From NCBI GenBank assembly GCA_002868905.1, contig PKUA01000034.1:1-34631 (forward strand): 34,631 bases of DNA. The letters run 5' to 3'. Within the stretch, counting starts at the first letter, position 1; the number at the start of each line of letters is the position of its first letter. This DNA comes from Desulfuromonas sp. Its GTDB lineage: Bacteria > Desulfobacterota > Desulfuromonadia > Desulfuromonadales > Geothermobacteraceae. Below, piece after piece: positions 7,637-15,599 of the stretch. The position numbers and the translations under genes were made by a program. The notes under the pieces are model-generated. The model worked only from the letters and a program-made list of their open reading frames with translations. It did no database searches and was not told the origin of the DNA.

Positions 7637-8126
7637 CCAGCAACCTTGACCATGCGAGGCGAAAGATCTCCTCGCTCAAGAACCTGGTCCAACCTGCTCC
7701 CGAATATCCCGCCCGGTTCACCCCCAAATCCATTCCAGTCCTCTGTGATTTTCACTATTTCCACTGAATAACCACGATAAACGAAGTTTGATAATCGGCC
7801 TGACCAATTTTTTTTCATTTTTCATTTCACCTCAACACGACTTTTCAAAAATTAGGTATTCAGAAATAAAAAGCGAGTTGTACTGTTAAAACGTGCCCAT
7901 ACCAGCAAAACAGCGGCGAATACCCCTTTAATTTAAAAAATCGCAGCACATATTTCCCATTTTTATACCGTTGATTTATCAGGCAAAACAAAATCACATT
8001 TAACATACTGTTTTAAAGGGATTTTTCGAAATTTCAGGGGTTGCAATCAAAAAAAAATGGCGCTATTTTGATCCACAACAAACCAAACAGGGGAAATTAA
8101 TCCAAATCTGGATCGGAGGAAACATC
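7637..8126. other. 490-base AT-rich non-coding gap
   Basis: No credible ORF is visible on either strand. Much of 7760-8100 is clearly richer in A and T than the flanks. A short stem (GCGAGG/CCTCGC, about 7655-7677) follows the DUF4388 gene but has no T-run, so it is a poor terminator. The 3' end carries the promoter and ribosome site of the zinc-ribbon gene. I see no riboswitch fold that I recognise. Confidence 0.6.
8041..8069 (+). promoter_or_regulatory. Probable promoter of the zinc-ribbon gene
   Basis: TTGCAA (8041-8046), a 17-base spacer with an A9 run, then TATTTT (8064-8069). The start codon is about 57 bases past the -10 box. Confidence 0.6.
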
Positions 8127-8339
8127 ATGAGATGCCCCGTCTGCAAGAGCTTTCAGAACCACGAAATCGACCTGCACGTTGACCAGTTTTACGAGGACCT
8201 GTTCGAGTGCACCACGTGCGGTAGTACCTGGTCAGTTTCTCACGGTCTAACCGAGGTCGTCAAAGATTCCCAGCGGGCATCTTTTCTTGAAGGAACCACA
8301 GAAAGCGTTGAATGCGACGATTACTGCCTGGTCGGCTGA
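8127..8339 (+). CDS. Small zinc-ribbon protein, function unknown
   Basis: 70 aa. It has CPVC at residues 3-6 and CTTC at 28-31 (in FECTTCGSTWSV), the spacing of a treble-clef or zinc-ribbon site, so one structural zinc is likely. Two further cysteines, in ECDDYC near the C-terminus, are unpaired with a known motif. The gene is well supported despite its size: GGAGGA 7 bases before the ATG, a promoter 57 bases upstream and a strong terminator 125 bases downstream. It stands alone, so context gives no pathway. I do not recognise the family; a small regulator or an RNA- or protein-binding adaptor are possibilities only. Confidence 0.8.
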   Translation: MRCPVCKSFQNHEIDLHVDQFYEDLFECTTCGSTWSVSHGLTEVVKDSQRASFLEGTTESVECDDYCLVG

Positions 8340-8712
8340 ATCGGTCGCAACTCACGCTCTCAGGCAGGTGAAGCGGTTCAAAGGGGAATAGCCCATGAAT
8401 CGTAGTTGTGTTTCTCTTTCACGGACCGCAACCCTCTCCTGTCGTATCAAATTTAAGCATACAGAAAAAGGGACCGTTCCTTCGGGAAGCGGTCCCTTTT
8501 TCGATCTTCAAAGAAGTCCCTGCCGAAAGAGACCTATTCATTGACTCCTGGCATGAAAGTCATTTCTTCACTCGCTAGATGCCAAAAGCACTTATCGGCA
8601 CCACCCCTCCGAACCAGAGATGGCGACCCCTAAAAGACTTTGCCACTTTCAAAGCAAAAAACTGATCCCGCAAACGCGCAACCCGCTGATATCATTGATT
8701 GTGATGTAAGAG
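8340..8712. other. Gap between zinc-ribbon gene and mutS
   Basis: Convergent gap of 373 bases. It holds the terminator at 8465-8501 and otherwise nothing I can support. A 49-codon ORF from 8396 runs through the terminator and is not protein-like. No clear mutS terminator is visible on the minus strand. Confidence 0.6.
8465..8501 (+). terminator. Rho-independent terminator
   Basis: AAAAAGGGACCG pairs with CGGTCCCTTTTT, and inside it TTCC pairs with GGAA around a TTCG loop, with one bulged G. The A and T runs on both sides mean it could work in both directions, serving the zinc-ribbon gene and perhaps mutS. Confidence 0.88.
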
Positions 8713-11322
8713 CTACAACATGCGTTTCAATTTATCGATCAGGTTCAGAGCCTCAAGCGGAGTCAGCACCGTCGGATCGGTCTCCTCAAGAGTCTGCCGG
8801 ACCGGGTCCGACCCGTTGCCGAACAGGGCCATCTGTTGCGACTCGGGACGGACTTCGCTCTTACCGCGTGCCAGGCTCGGCTCGCCCTCGGCGGCGAACT
8901 CCCCCGCTTCGAGGTTGCGTAGCACTTCTTTGGCTCGGTCGATGACCGGGACAGGTAATCCCGCCAGCCGGCCCACCTGGATTCCGTAAGAGTGGCTCGC
9001 GCCCCCCTTGACGATGCGACGCAGAAAAATGATCTGATCACTCCACTCCTTGACGGCAACGTTGTAGTTCCGTACCCGCTCCCGGGTCAAAGCCAGGTCG
9101 GTCAACTCGTGGTAATGGGTCGCGAACAGGGTCCGCGCCGCCACCGAGGCGTTGTCATGCAGGTATTCGGCGACCGCCCAGGCGATGCTGACACCGTCGA
9201 AGGTCGAGGTCCCCCGACCGATTTCGTCAAGGACGATCAGGCTCCGAGGCGTGGCGTGATTGAGGATATGGGCCGTCTCGGTCATCTCGACCATGAAGGT
9301 CGACTGTCCGCGCGCCAAGTTGTCACTCGCCCCGACCCGCGTGAAGATCCGGTCGACCAGGCCGACATGAGCGCTTTCGGCCGGTACCATTGAGCCGAGC
9401 TGGGTCATCAGGGTGATCAACGCCACCTGGCGCATGAAGGTCGACTTACCGGCCATGTTCGGGCCGGTGATGATCAGTAGCTGGTTTTCCCGACAATCGA
9501 GCAGGGTGTCGTTCGGCACGAAACGCTCGCCAAGCTCCATCGCCTCAACCACAGGGTGTCTTCCGCCACGGATATCGAGAGTGTCACTGTCATCGATGGT
9601 CGGCAGAATGTAGTTCTTGTCGTGGGCGACGTCAGCCAGACCGCAAAGCACGTCGAGTTCGGCCAGGGCCGCGGCGGTCCCCTGAATCCGGACGCCGACC
9701 GCCAGCACCTCGGCACGCACCTGCTGGAACAGCTGGTACTCCAGCTCCACGAGCTTTTCCTCGGCACCGAGGACTTTCTCTTCGTATTCCTTCAGTTCTT
9801 CGGTGATATAGCGTTCGGCGTTGGCCAGGGTCTGCTTGCGCTGGTAATCCTCCGGCACCCGGTCGAGATGACTTTTGGTCACCTCGAGGTAATAGCCGAA
9901 CACCTTGTTGTAGCGTATTTTCAGGTTCGAAATGCCGCTCCGTTCCCGTTCCTTCTGCTCCAGGTTGGCGATCCACCCCTTCCCCTCCCGGGCAATGGTG
10001 CGGAGCTCGTCAAGTTCCGGATTGAAACCGTCCCGAATCAGCCCCCCCTCGCGCAGCACGAACGGCGGTTCGTCGACGATCGACCGTTCCAGTAACTCCC
10101 GCGTCTCCGGCAATGGATCGATCTCACCGCCGAGTTCCCGCAACAGGGGGCTCTCAAGGGTTGCCAGCTCGTCGAGCAGGCCGGGGATGCGCTGCAGCGA
10201 AGCACGCAGGGCCGCCAGGTCCTTGGCGTTGGCCGTGGCAAGAGCAAGCTTGCTGTTAAGCCGCTCCAGGTCGTAGACGCCGTCGAGTTCCTCACGAAGA
10301 GCGCCGCGGACCATGCTCCGCTCAACCAGTTCGGCAACCGCCTGCTGCCGATGCCTGATCGCGTCGACGCTGAGCAGCGGCTGCCCGAGCCAACGGCGCA
10401 GGGTGCGTCCCCCCATGGCGGTCACGGTCCGGTCGAGGACGCCTAGCAGCGAGCCGCGCTTTCCCCCGTCCCGCATGTTGGCGGTCAGCTCGAGGTTGCG
10501 GCGCGTCGACTCGTCGAGCACCATGTAATCCTGGTGGAAGTATGTCGTCGGTGGCTGCAGGTGACTCAGGCGGGATTTCTGGGTTTCCTCCAGGTAATGC
10601 AGCAGCGCCCCGGCGGCCCGGACCGCCCCGGTCAACCCCTGACAACCGAAAGCTTCGAGTGAAGCAACCCGGAAGCACTCCTTGAGCGCCTGCTCCGCCT
10701 GCTCCGATTCGCTGACCCAGGCGGGCAGCGACGTCACCATGATCTTCTCAAGCAGGTCGTCGATCTGCTTACGCAAATCATCCTGGTGCTCCTCGTTGAA
10801 CAGGACCTCGCTCGGCTGCAGGGCGGAGAGCTCCCTCCGCACCCCGGCGATCCCCTCAACTTCGGTCAATCGAAATTCACCAGTGGTGATATCTGTACAG
10901 GCGACACCGAAGGTGTCACCTTCCCCAGCCATGATTGCCACCAGAAAGTTGTTGACGTTCGGCTGAAGTGCGTCGGTATCAACCACCAGGCCGGGGGTCA
11001 CCACCCTTACCACGTCCCGCTTGACCAGACCCTTGACGCTCTTCGGATCTTCCACCTGTTCGCAGATCGCGACCTTATGTCCCGCCTCGACCAGCTTGGC
11101 GATGTAGCCCTGGCTGCTATGATAAGGGATACCGCACAGCGGAACCTCTTGGGCGGCCCCCTTGTTGCGCGCTGTCAGGGCGATATCGAGAATTCGGGAG
11201 GCGACCACAGCGTCGTCCATGAACATCTCGTAAAAATCGCCGAGACGAAAGAACAGGATGGCGTCGGGGTAATTGCTTTTAATTTCGAGATATTGCCGCA
11301 TCATCGGCGTAGTGGTGGACAT
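8713..11322 (-). CDS. mutS: DNA mismatch repair protein MutS
   Basis: 869 aa, full length for MutS. It scans DNA for mismatches and small loops, clamps on and recruits MutL. The mismatch-reading Phe-x-Glu is FYE at residues 30-32, in the canonical N-terminal domain ([11 protein letters not shown]). The connector, core/lever and clamp regions follow. The ATPase has Walker [10 protein letters not shown] at 620-628, ST motif nearby, and Walker [24 protein letters not shown] is also present. The C-terminal tail ends LIDKLKRML, as in MutS1 proteins that tetramerise. AGGAG lies 8 bases before the ATG. Single gene on the minus strand; mutL is not in the window. Confidence 0.97.
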   Translation of the reverse strand: MSTTTPMMRQYLEIKSNYPDAILFFRLGDFYEMFMDDAVVASRILDIALTARNKGAAQEVPLCGIPYHSSQGYIAKLVEAGHKVAICEQVEDPKSVKGLVKRDVVRVVTPGLVVDTDALQPNVNNFLVAIMAGEGDTFGVACTDITTGEFRLTEVEGIAGVRRELSALQPSEVLFNEEHQDDLRKQIDDLLEKIMVTSLPAWVSESEQAEQALKECFRVASLEAFGCQGLTGAVRAAGALLHYLEETQKSRLSHLQPPTTYFHQDYMVLDESTRRNLELTANMRDGGKRGSLLGVLDRTVTAMGGRTLRRWLGQPLLSVDAIRHRQQAVAELVERSMVRGALREELDGVYDLERLNSKLALATANAKDLAALRASLQRIPGLLDELATLESPLLRELGGEIDPLPETRELLERSIVDEPPFVLREGGLIRDGFNPELDELRTIAREGKGWIANLEQKERERSGISNLKIRYNKVFGYYLEVTKSHLDRVPEDYQRKQTLANAERYITEELKEYEEKVLGAEEKLVELEYQLFQQVRAEVLAVGVRIQGTAAALAELDVLCGLADVAHDKNYILPTIDDSDTLDIRGGRHPVVEAMELGERFVPNDTLLDCRENQLLIITGPNMAGKSTFMRQVALITLMTQLGSMVPAESAHVGLVDRIFTRVGASDNLARGQSTFMVEMTETAHILNHATPRSLIVLDEIGRGTSTFDGVSIAWAVAEYLHDNASVAARTLFATHYHELTDLALTRERVRNYNVAVKEWSDQIIFLRRIVKGGASHSYGIQVGRLAGLPVPVIDRAKEVLRNLEAGEFAAEGEPSLARGKSEVRPESQQMALFGNGSDPVRQTLEETDPTVLTPLEALNLIDKLKRML

Positions 11323-11410
11323 GCGACGGCTCCTGCAACCGATGGTAGGTGTAATGAAACCGGCTCTCCCCGCGAGAACAGACTGGGCGGGAGGCCGGTC
11401 AAAGAGGGCT

Positions 11411-11440
11411 ATGCTAACAGAGAGTCACGAGGCGTGTAAA
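11411..11440 (-). promoter_or_regulatory. Possible promoter of mutS
   Basis: On the minus strand, TTTACA (11435-11440), an 18-base spacer and TAGCAT (11411-11416). About 90 bases of leader would precede mutS. It sits back to back with the promoter at 11454-11482. Confidence 0.4.
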
Positions 11441-11453
11441 GTGCCGACATCTC

Positions 11454-11482
11454 TTGACCGTTGCGTGACGAGATGCTAGATA
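11454..11482 (+). promoter_or_regulatory. Probable promoter of the 168-aa gene and CDF transporter
   Basis: TTGACC (11454-11459), a 17-base spacer ending ATGC, then TAGATA (11477-11482). The start codon is at 11544. Confidence 0.6.
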
Positions 11483-11543
11483 GATTCCGTCCGGAAACTC
11501 CCGATGAACACCAGATTAACGGCTCCCGACCTGGAGAGTGAAC

Positions 11544-12050
11544 ATGACCGAAAAAAAATCCGAAACGTCCCCGGCTTCGATCAACGCCGCCCACTTCGAC
11601 ATCGCCTCTCTCGACGACGAGATCCGTGTCGACCACCTCTGTTGCGAGATCCTGCAGCGCTTCGTAGCCGCCTTGCAAGAAAATGGAGTCGAACCGCTCG
11701 CCGCCGGCCGCCTCGCGCGGGGAGCCGACTACTTCATCAGGGATTTCCTGGTGGCGGACCGCCACACCAACCCGTTGCACCCTGAACCGGAGCGGGTCAG
11801 GCAATTCGGCGGCAACTGGTACATCATCACCACCCTCGAGCCGAATCTGACCGAACTGGCCGACACCCTGGCCGGTGTGACCGCATTTTACCGTTTCCTT
11901 GCCGACAAGAAGCTGCTTGAGGTAGACAACGCCGAAGCGATCGCTACGGCCTGCACCGAACTCGCTTTCTTCAAGGAGAGGATCGAAGCATTCTGGGATA
12001 TTGAAGGTGACGGCTTCGCCGCCTGGGATGCCGGTTGCCCGGTGACCTGA
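11544..12050 (+). CDS. Conserved-looking protein of unknown function
   Basis: 168 aa, soluble, no signal peptide or membrane segment. It is largely helical and acidic (IASLDDEIRVDHLCCEILQRFVAALQENG), with a segment ADYFIRDFLVADRHTNPLHPEPERVRQFGGNWYIITTLEPN near the middle. I do not recognise the family. The ATG at 11544 has GGAGAG about 5 bases upstream; a GTG two codons earlier is also open. Its 3' end nearly touches the CDF transporter gene, so the two are probably cotranscribed, which weakly suggests a link to metal handling. A pair of adjacent cysteines (residues about 34-35) and several His could bind metal, but there is no clear motif. Confidence 0.75.
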   Translation: MTEKKSETSPASINAAHFDIASLDDEIRVDHLCCEILQRFVAALQENGVEPLAAGRLARGADYFIRDFLVADRHTNPLHPEPERVRQFGGNWYIITTLEPNLTELADTLAGVTAFYRFLADKKLLEVDNAEAIATACTELAFFKERIEAFWDIEGDGFAAWDAGCPVT

Positions 12051-12055
12051 CCCAA

Positions 12056-13006
12056 GTGAACCGCTCCGAACGCAAAATTCGCGCGGCGCGCGTCTCGATC
12101 GCCACCGCCAGCGCCCTGGCCGCGGCGAAACTGTTGATCGGTTTCCTGACGGGTTCTCTGGCCGTCATCGCCTCGGCCATCGATTCGCTGCTCGACATCC
12201 TCATGTCCGGGATCAACTACTTCGCCATTCGTCACGCAGAGGTCCCGGCCGACGAGAACCACCCGTTCGGCCACGGCAAGTTCGAGACGGTCGCGACGCT
12301 GGTTCAGGCCTGCATCATCGGCGGGAGCGGCGTATTCATTATGGGCGAAGCGGTCAGGCGACTGCAGGGCGACATCCCTTTACAGCGGCTGGAGCAGGGG
12401 ATGATCGTGCTGCTGATCAGTATCGGCGCCTCAGCCTGGGTCAGCCGCTACCTCCGCCGCGTCGCCCGCGCGACCGATTCGACCGCTCTAAAAGCCGACG
12501 CCCTCCATTTTTCCATGGACGTCTACACCAACCTGGCGCTGGTCGTCGGCCTGATCCTGATCAACCTGTTCCACGCCCCCTGGATCGACCCGGGCATGTC
12601 TCTGCTGGTCGGAGCCTACATCCTGTTCGAGGCTTTTAAACTGGTCCGGCAAAGCATGCGCGACATTCTCGACACCGAGCTGCCCCAGGAGATTCGCGAG
12701 GAGGTCGAGGCGATCATCGACGCCCACGAGGAGCACATCCATGACATTCACAACCTGCGAACCCGCGGAGCCGGTTCCCAGAAGATCATGGATTTCCACC
12801 TGACCGTCTGTCGGCATATGAGTGTCGCCGAAGCGCACCACATCACGGATGATCTCGAAGAGACGATCGGGGAAAGAATCCCCGGCGCCGATGTCACGAT
12901 CCACATTGAACCTTGCGTTGGCGATGATTGTCCGGGCAAAGAAAGTTGTGCGAAACTGAGAAAAACGAGGAAACCGGAGGAGAAAAACCTGGCAGGCAAA
13001 ACGTAA
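12056..13006 (+). CDS. Cation diffusion facilitator (CDF) metal efflux transporter
   Basis: 316 aa. CDF proteins export Zn, Fe, Co or similar divalent ions in exchange for protons. Six membrane helices are expected in the first 210 residues. Metal-site residues are SAIDSLLD (Asp43 and Asp47) and, in the fifth helix region, ALKADALHFSMD (His and Asp). HPFGHGKFE is the conserved loop after helix 2. The cytoplasmic domain follows (IDAHEEHIHDIHNLRTRGAG; HLTVCRHMSVAEAHHITDDLE), and then an unusual cysteine-bearing tail, EPCVGDDCPGKESC. The GTG at 12056 gives a natural start; a TTG at 12035 overlapping the previous gene is the alternative. The stop codon directly abuts the stop codon of exbD on the other strand. 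Confidence 0.88.
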   Translation: MNRSERKIRAARVSIATASALAAAKLLIGFLTGSLAVIASAIDSLLDILMSGINYFAIRHAEVPADENHPFGHGKFETVATLVQACIIGGSGVFIMGEAVRRLQGDIPLQRLEQGMIVLLISIGASAWVSRYLRRVARATDSTALKADALHFSMDVYTNLALVVGLILINLFHAPWIDPGMSLLVGAYILFEAFKLVRQSMRDILDTELPQEIREEVEAIIDAHEEHIHDIHNLRTRGAGSQKIMDFHLTVCRHMSVAEAHHITDDLEETIGERIPGADVTIHIEPCVGDDCPGKESCAKLRKTRKPEEKNLAGKT

Positions 13007-13435
13007 TTACTCTTGCTTTTTCATATTCTCGCCGACTGGCCTCTCCGTCGCGATCGCGAGTTTGGTAAAACCGGCCTGCTGCGCTGCATCCATCACCGAA
13101 ACGACAAGCCCGTGCCTGACCTGTTGATCGGCGTTCAGTACAAACGTCGTCCCCTCCGCAGTCCCCTTTTCTCCCAGGAGAAAACTCTGCAATTGCGCCA
13201 GAGTGAAAGCCTTTCCATCAACCCGGATCTCTCCGTCCTTTGAGATGAAGACCATCAGCTCCTGCGGCTCTTTTTCCACCACGGTCGCCGACGACTCCGG
13301 CAGGTCGATGGAGATTCCAGGTGTCTCGATAAAGGTGGTCGAGATCATGAAGAAGATCAACAGCAGAAAGACGACATCGACCATCGGGGTCAATTCGACT
13401 TTCGGCTCCTCGCTCTGGCGTTGGCGCCGGAACAT
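13007..13435 (-). CDS. exbD: ExbD/TolR family biopolymer transport protein
   Basis: 142 aa. ExbD/TolR works with ExbB/TolQ as a proton-driven motor in the inner membrane that energises TonB or Tol. It has a short cytoplasmic N-terminus, one membrane helix (VDVVFLLLIFFMISTTF, residues 19-35) with the essential Asp at position 20, and a periplasmic domain to the end. The typical ELTPMVDVVFLLLIFF signature is intact. It follows exbB with a 3-base gap. No tonB or tolA gene is present in the window, so whether it serves TonB or another partner cannot be told from sequence. Confidence 0.92.
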   Translation of the reverse strand: MFRRQRQSEEPKVELTPMVDVVFLLLIFFMISTTFIETPGISIDLPESSATVVEKEPQELMVFISKDGEIRVDGKAFTLAQLQSFLLGEKGTAEGTTFVLNADQQVRHGLVVSVMDAAQQAGFTKLAIATERPVGENMKKQE

Positions 13436-13438
13436 CGG

Positions 13439-14038
13439 CTATCTCCCCACCTGATCGACCACCCGCAACACATACTCCTCCAAATCGACAATCAACCGCT
13501 GCATCCGGTCGTTGAGGTAACGGTGGGCGAGAATCGTGGGGATGGCGACGGAGAGTCCGGCGGCGGTGGTCAACAACGCCTGGGAGATCCCTCCCCCGAG
13601 AGTCGCCGGGGTTCCGACCCCCTGTTCGGCAATCACGTGGAAGGCCTGAATCATGCCGAGGACGGTTCCGAGCAGCCCGATCAGCGGTGAGATGGTGGCG
13701 ATAGTCGAGAGCAAACCGAGATAACGTTCGAGCGGGCCGCTTTCACGACCGGCGACCTCCTTTGCAATCGTCTTGATCTGGTCGCGGCTCTGCCCTTTCA
13801 GTCGCAAAACGGCGGAGGTCACCTTGGCGAGGGGAGATGCGGAACGCTGGCAGAGAGTCGCCGCGTCGCTGAACTCCCCGTTCTGCACGAGGCCGATCAC
13901 CTCGCGAAACAAGCCAGCCGCGTCACTGCGCAGTCGGGCAAAATAAAGCAGCTTGGTCAGGAAAATCCCCAGGGCGAGAACAGAGCAGCCGAGCAGCGGC
14001 CACATCAGCGGTCCTCCCTGACGGAACAACTCATACAT
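13439..14038 (-). CDS. exbB: ExbB/TolQ/MotA family proton channel protein
   Basis: 199 aa with three membrane helices: about residues 10-33, 108-135 and 150-175. It forms the pentameric channel around ExbD. Family features are the first helix after a short periplasmic N-terminus, the GPLERYLGLLSTIATISPLIGLLGTVLGMIQAF block and the ISQALLTTAAGLSVAIPTILAHRYL block with conserved Thr and small residues lining the proton path. It lies three bases downstream of the HIT-family gene and three bases upstream of exbD, so all are probably in one transcript. Confidence 0.93.
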   Translation of the reverse strand: MYELFRQGGPLMWPLLGCSVLALGIFLTKLLYFARLRSDAAGLFREVIGLVQNGEFSDAATLCQRSASPLAKVTSAVLRLKGQSRDQIKTIAKEVAGRESGPLERYLGLLSTIATISPLIGLLGTVLGMIQAFHVIAEQGVGTPATLGGGISQALLTTAAGLSVAIPTILAHRYLNDRMQRLIVDLEEYVLRVVDQVGR

Positions 14039-14041
14039 GGT

Positions 14042-14560
14042 TTATCCCTCCGGTGGTGAATACTGCCCTGCCAGTTTGCCAAACCCGGCCGTGAGCAGTT
14101 CATAGGTCTCTTCGAGATGCTGCGGGATCACCCGGACGTCGCCGAAAACCGGCATAAAATTGGTGTCTCCCTGCCAGCGCGGCACGATATGCTGATGCAG
14201 GTGGTCACGGACTCCGGCTCCCGCCACGCCGCCCCAGTTCATGCCGACATTAAACCCCTGCGGCGCGAAACAATCGCTCAGGACATCCCGCGCCAGAATG
14301 GTCAGACGATGCATATCGAGGGCCTCGCCATTGCCGAGCGAAGCGAGGTCCGCCGTATGTTGAAACGGAGCAATCATCAAGTGCCCGTTCGAATACGGGT
14401 ACTTGTTCATGATCACATAGGCATAACGGCCGCGAAACAACACCAGTCGTTCCCGGTCCGCATCGACTGATTCCGGCAGGCAGAAAATGCATCCATCCGC
14501 TCCCCCCTTATCCTGTCCGGATATGTACGACATGCGCCAGGGCGCCCAGAGTTGTTTCAT
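14042..14560 (-). CDS. HIT-family nucleotide hydrolase or transferase
   Basis: 172 aa, cytosolic. The histidine triad is HLHQHIV near residues 130-136, preceded by the helix of the fold. The N-terminal part has WAPWRMSYISGQDKGGADGCIFC, whose CIFC could bind zinc, and a long insertion typical of the Ap4A phosphorylase/FHIT-like branch. The likely activity is cleavage of dinucleoside polyphosphates or nucleotide esters; the exact substrate cannot be read from the sequence. Its ATG overlaps the stop of the phosphoesterase gene upstream (ATGA), so the two are coupled. It lies upstream of exbB. Confidence 0.88.
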   Translation of the reverse strand: MKQLWAPWRMSYISGQDKGGADGCIFCLPESVDADRERLVLFRGRYAYVIMNKYPYSNGHLMIAPFQHTADLASLGNGEALDMHRLTILARDVLSDCFAPQGFNVGMNWGGVAGAGVRDHLHQHIVPRWQGDTNFMPVFGDVRVIPQHLEETYELLTAGFGKLAGQYSPPEG

Positions 14561-15087
14561 GCTGTCATTCCCGTTCGAAAGCGAGGTCCTGAGTCGGTCG
14601 CATCCAGGTTAACAATTCGTCCCGTCGCCCGTTCCCCCAACTCGAGCAACCCGACAGAATGATACGGCGCAAAGCGCCGATCAGTCGGACTGCCGGGGTT
14701 CAAGCATAACACGCCATCGACAATTTCACAGAGCGACTGGTGGCTGTGACCGTAGACAAGGACGTCCAGATTCTCTTCGGCGAATTCCTGCAGGGCACAG
14801 GAAAGAACCCGTTCACCGGCGCCGTATCCGTGCATCATGCCGATCCGGAACCCGGCAAGAGTCAAGATTCGCTTCTGCGGCAGGTCGGGGTGATACGCAT
14901 CACAATTACCCCGTACCGCAAGCATAGGTTTCTCGACAAAAAAATCGAGAAGGCCGGTGGCCACCAGGTCGCCTGCATGCAGGATCAATTCGACCTCGGA
15001 AAAATCGTTCTCCTGCATCGCCTGCAGCCAAGCCAGGCCAGATTCAACCGACTGAAAATGGGTATCGGAAACCACCCCGATCAACAT
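14557..15087 (-). CDS. YfcE/MJ0936-type metallophosphoesterase
   Basis: 176 aa calcineurin-like phosphoesterase. The metal-binding blocks are in order: SDTH (residues 8-11), HAGD, GNCD, MMHGYG and YGHSHQ. Proteins of this group hydrolyse phosphodiesters with two metal ions; natural substrates are mostly unknown. An earlier in-frame start exists, but the ATG at 15087 has AAGGAG 6 bases upstream and gives the standard MLIGVVSDTH opening. It is the first gene of the operon phosphoesterase-HIT-exbB-exbD. The pairing with a HIT hydrolase suggests nucleotide clean-up, which is inference. Confidence 0.9.
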   Translation of the reverse strand: MLIGVVSDTHFQSVESGLAWLQAMQENDFSEVELILHAGDLVATGLLDFFVEKPMLAVRGNCDAYHPDLPQKRILTLAGFRIGMMHGYGAGERVLSCALQEFAEENLDVLVYGHSHQSLCEIVDGVLCLNPGSPTDRRFAPYHSVGLLELGERATGRIVNLDATDSGPRFRTGMTA

Positions 15088-15304
15088 TCTTAACTCCTTG
15101 TACAATATCAGCCGTTTTTACCAAGCCGCCTCGTGGGTGTCAATCGGATTCAACGAGTCAGGCAAAGACGTGGCCAATTCTCGCCACATGTTCGGCGAGC
15201 TGCCACTTTTCCAACCGTTGGCTCCCCGAAGTCCCGCCAGTGCAAAGCCCCTTGACGCCAGATAAACAGCAGGTATTGTTGTATCATTAATAATTTCTGA
15301 CAAG

Positions 15305-15321
15305 TTGGCATTTCCCTTGCT
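15305..15321 (+). promoter_or_regulatory. sigma54 (RpoN) promoter upstream of maeB
   Basis: TTGGCATTTCCCTTGCT matches the RpoN consensus TTGGCACG-N4-TTGCT, with GG and GC exactly 10 bases apart. The predicted start is near 15333, about 265 bases before maeB. No enhancer-binding site was identified. Confidence 0.7.
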
Positions 15322-15359
15322 CTTTTCTCGGGAATTCGGTCTGACCATTCAAAATTGAC

Positions 15360-15388
15360 TTGACACTCTGGAAAGGCGCCGCTATGTT
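15360..15388 (+). promoter_or_regulatory. sigma70 promoter of maeB
   Basis: A perfect TTGACA (15360-15365), a 17-base spacer and TATGTT (15383-15388). It lies 39 bases downstream of the sigma54-like site and would give a leader of about 205 bases. Confidence 0.7.
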
Positions 15389-15473
15389 CTTTTACCCAGA
15401 CTAAATTTTTCTTCGAACTTTTTTAGTTCGGTCGGCTATCCACTTAAGCCATAGAGTTAAAGCATTTCGTCGG

Positions 15474-15566
15474 CCCTGCTATCCGCAGGGTTTGTTTTAA
15501 GGAGAATAAAACCTTGAAGGTGGGTGTTGCTCACTCACCGTTTCGTTCGCACCTGCCGAGGCAGGT
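15474..15566 (+). other. Hairpin-rich leader of maeB
   Basis: Three hairpins follow one another. Hairpin 1: CCCTGC/GCAGGG (15474-15490) followed by TTTGTTTT, a terminator-like form. Hairpin 2: GGTGGGTG with CACTCACC (15519-15539, one G-T pair). Hairpin 3: ACCTGCC with GGCAGGT (15551-15566). A TTG at 15514 with AAGGAG upstream could start a short leader ORF that runs into maeB in another frame. No known riboswitch class was recognised. Confidence 0.5.
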
Positions 15567-15599
15567 CGCAGAAAGCAACCACGAGGAGGCTTACGAATC

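Larger units (their letters stand above)
15088..15599. other. Divergent control region between the phosphoesterase operon and maeB
   Basis: 512 bases. It holds a sigma54-like promoter (15305-15321), a sigma70-like promoter (15360-15388) and three hairpins in the maeB leader (15474-15566). A 76-codon minus-strand ORF at 15118-15348 lacks a ribosome site and was not accepted. No clear promoter for the phosphoesterase operon could be picked. Confidence 0.7.

Noticed and set aside
7655-7677. Stem GCGAGG/CCTCGC after the DUF4388 gene as a terminator
   Set aside because: Only six pairs and no T-run follow, so it is not supported as a terminator.
8041-8075. sigma54 promoter for the zinc-ribbon gene (TGGCGC near 8058)
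   Set aside because: The GG-N10-GC spacing fails; the sigma70 reading TTGCAA-N17-TATTTT fits better.
8396-8545. 49-codon ORF after the zinc-ribbon gene
   Set aside because: It reads straight through the strong terminator at 8465-8501 and does not look like protein.
15118-15348. 76-codon minus-strand ORF upstream of the phosphoesterase gene
   Set aside because: No ribosome site before the ATG, no recognisable motif, and it spans the predicted maeB sigma54 promoter.
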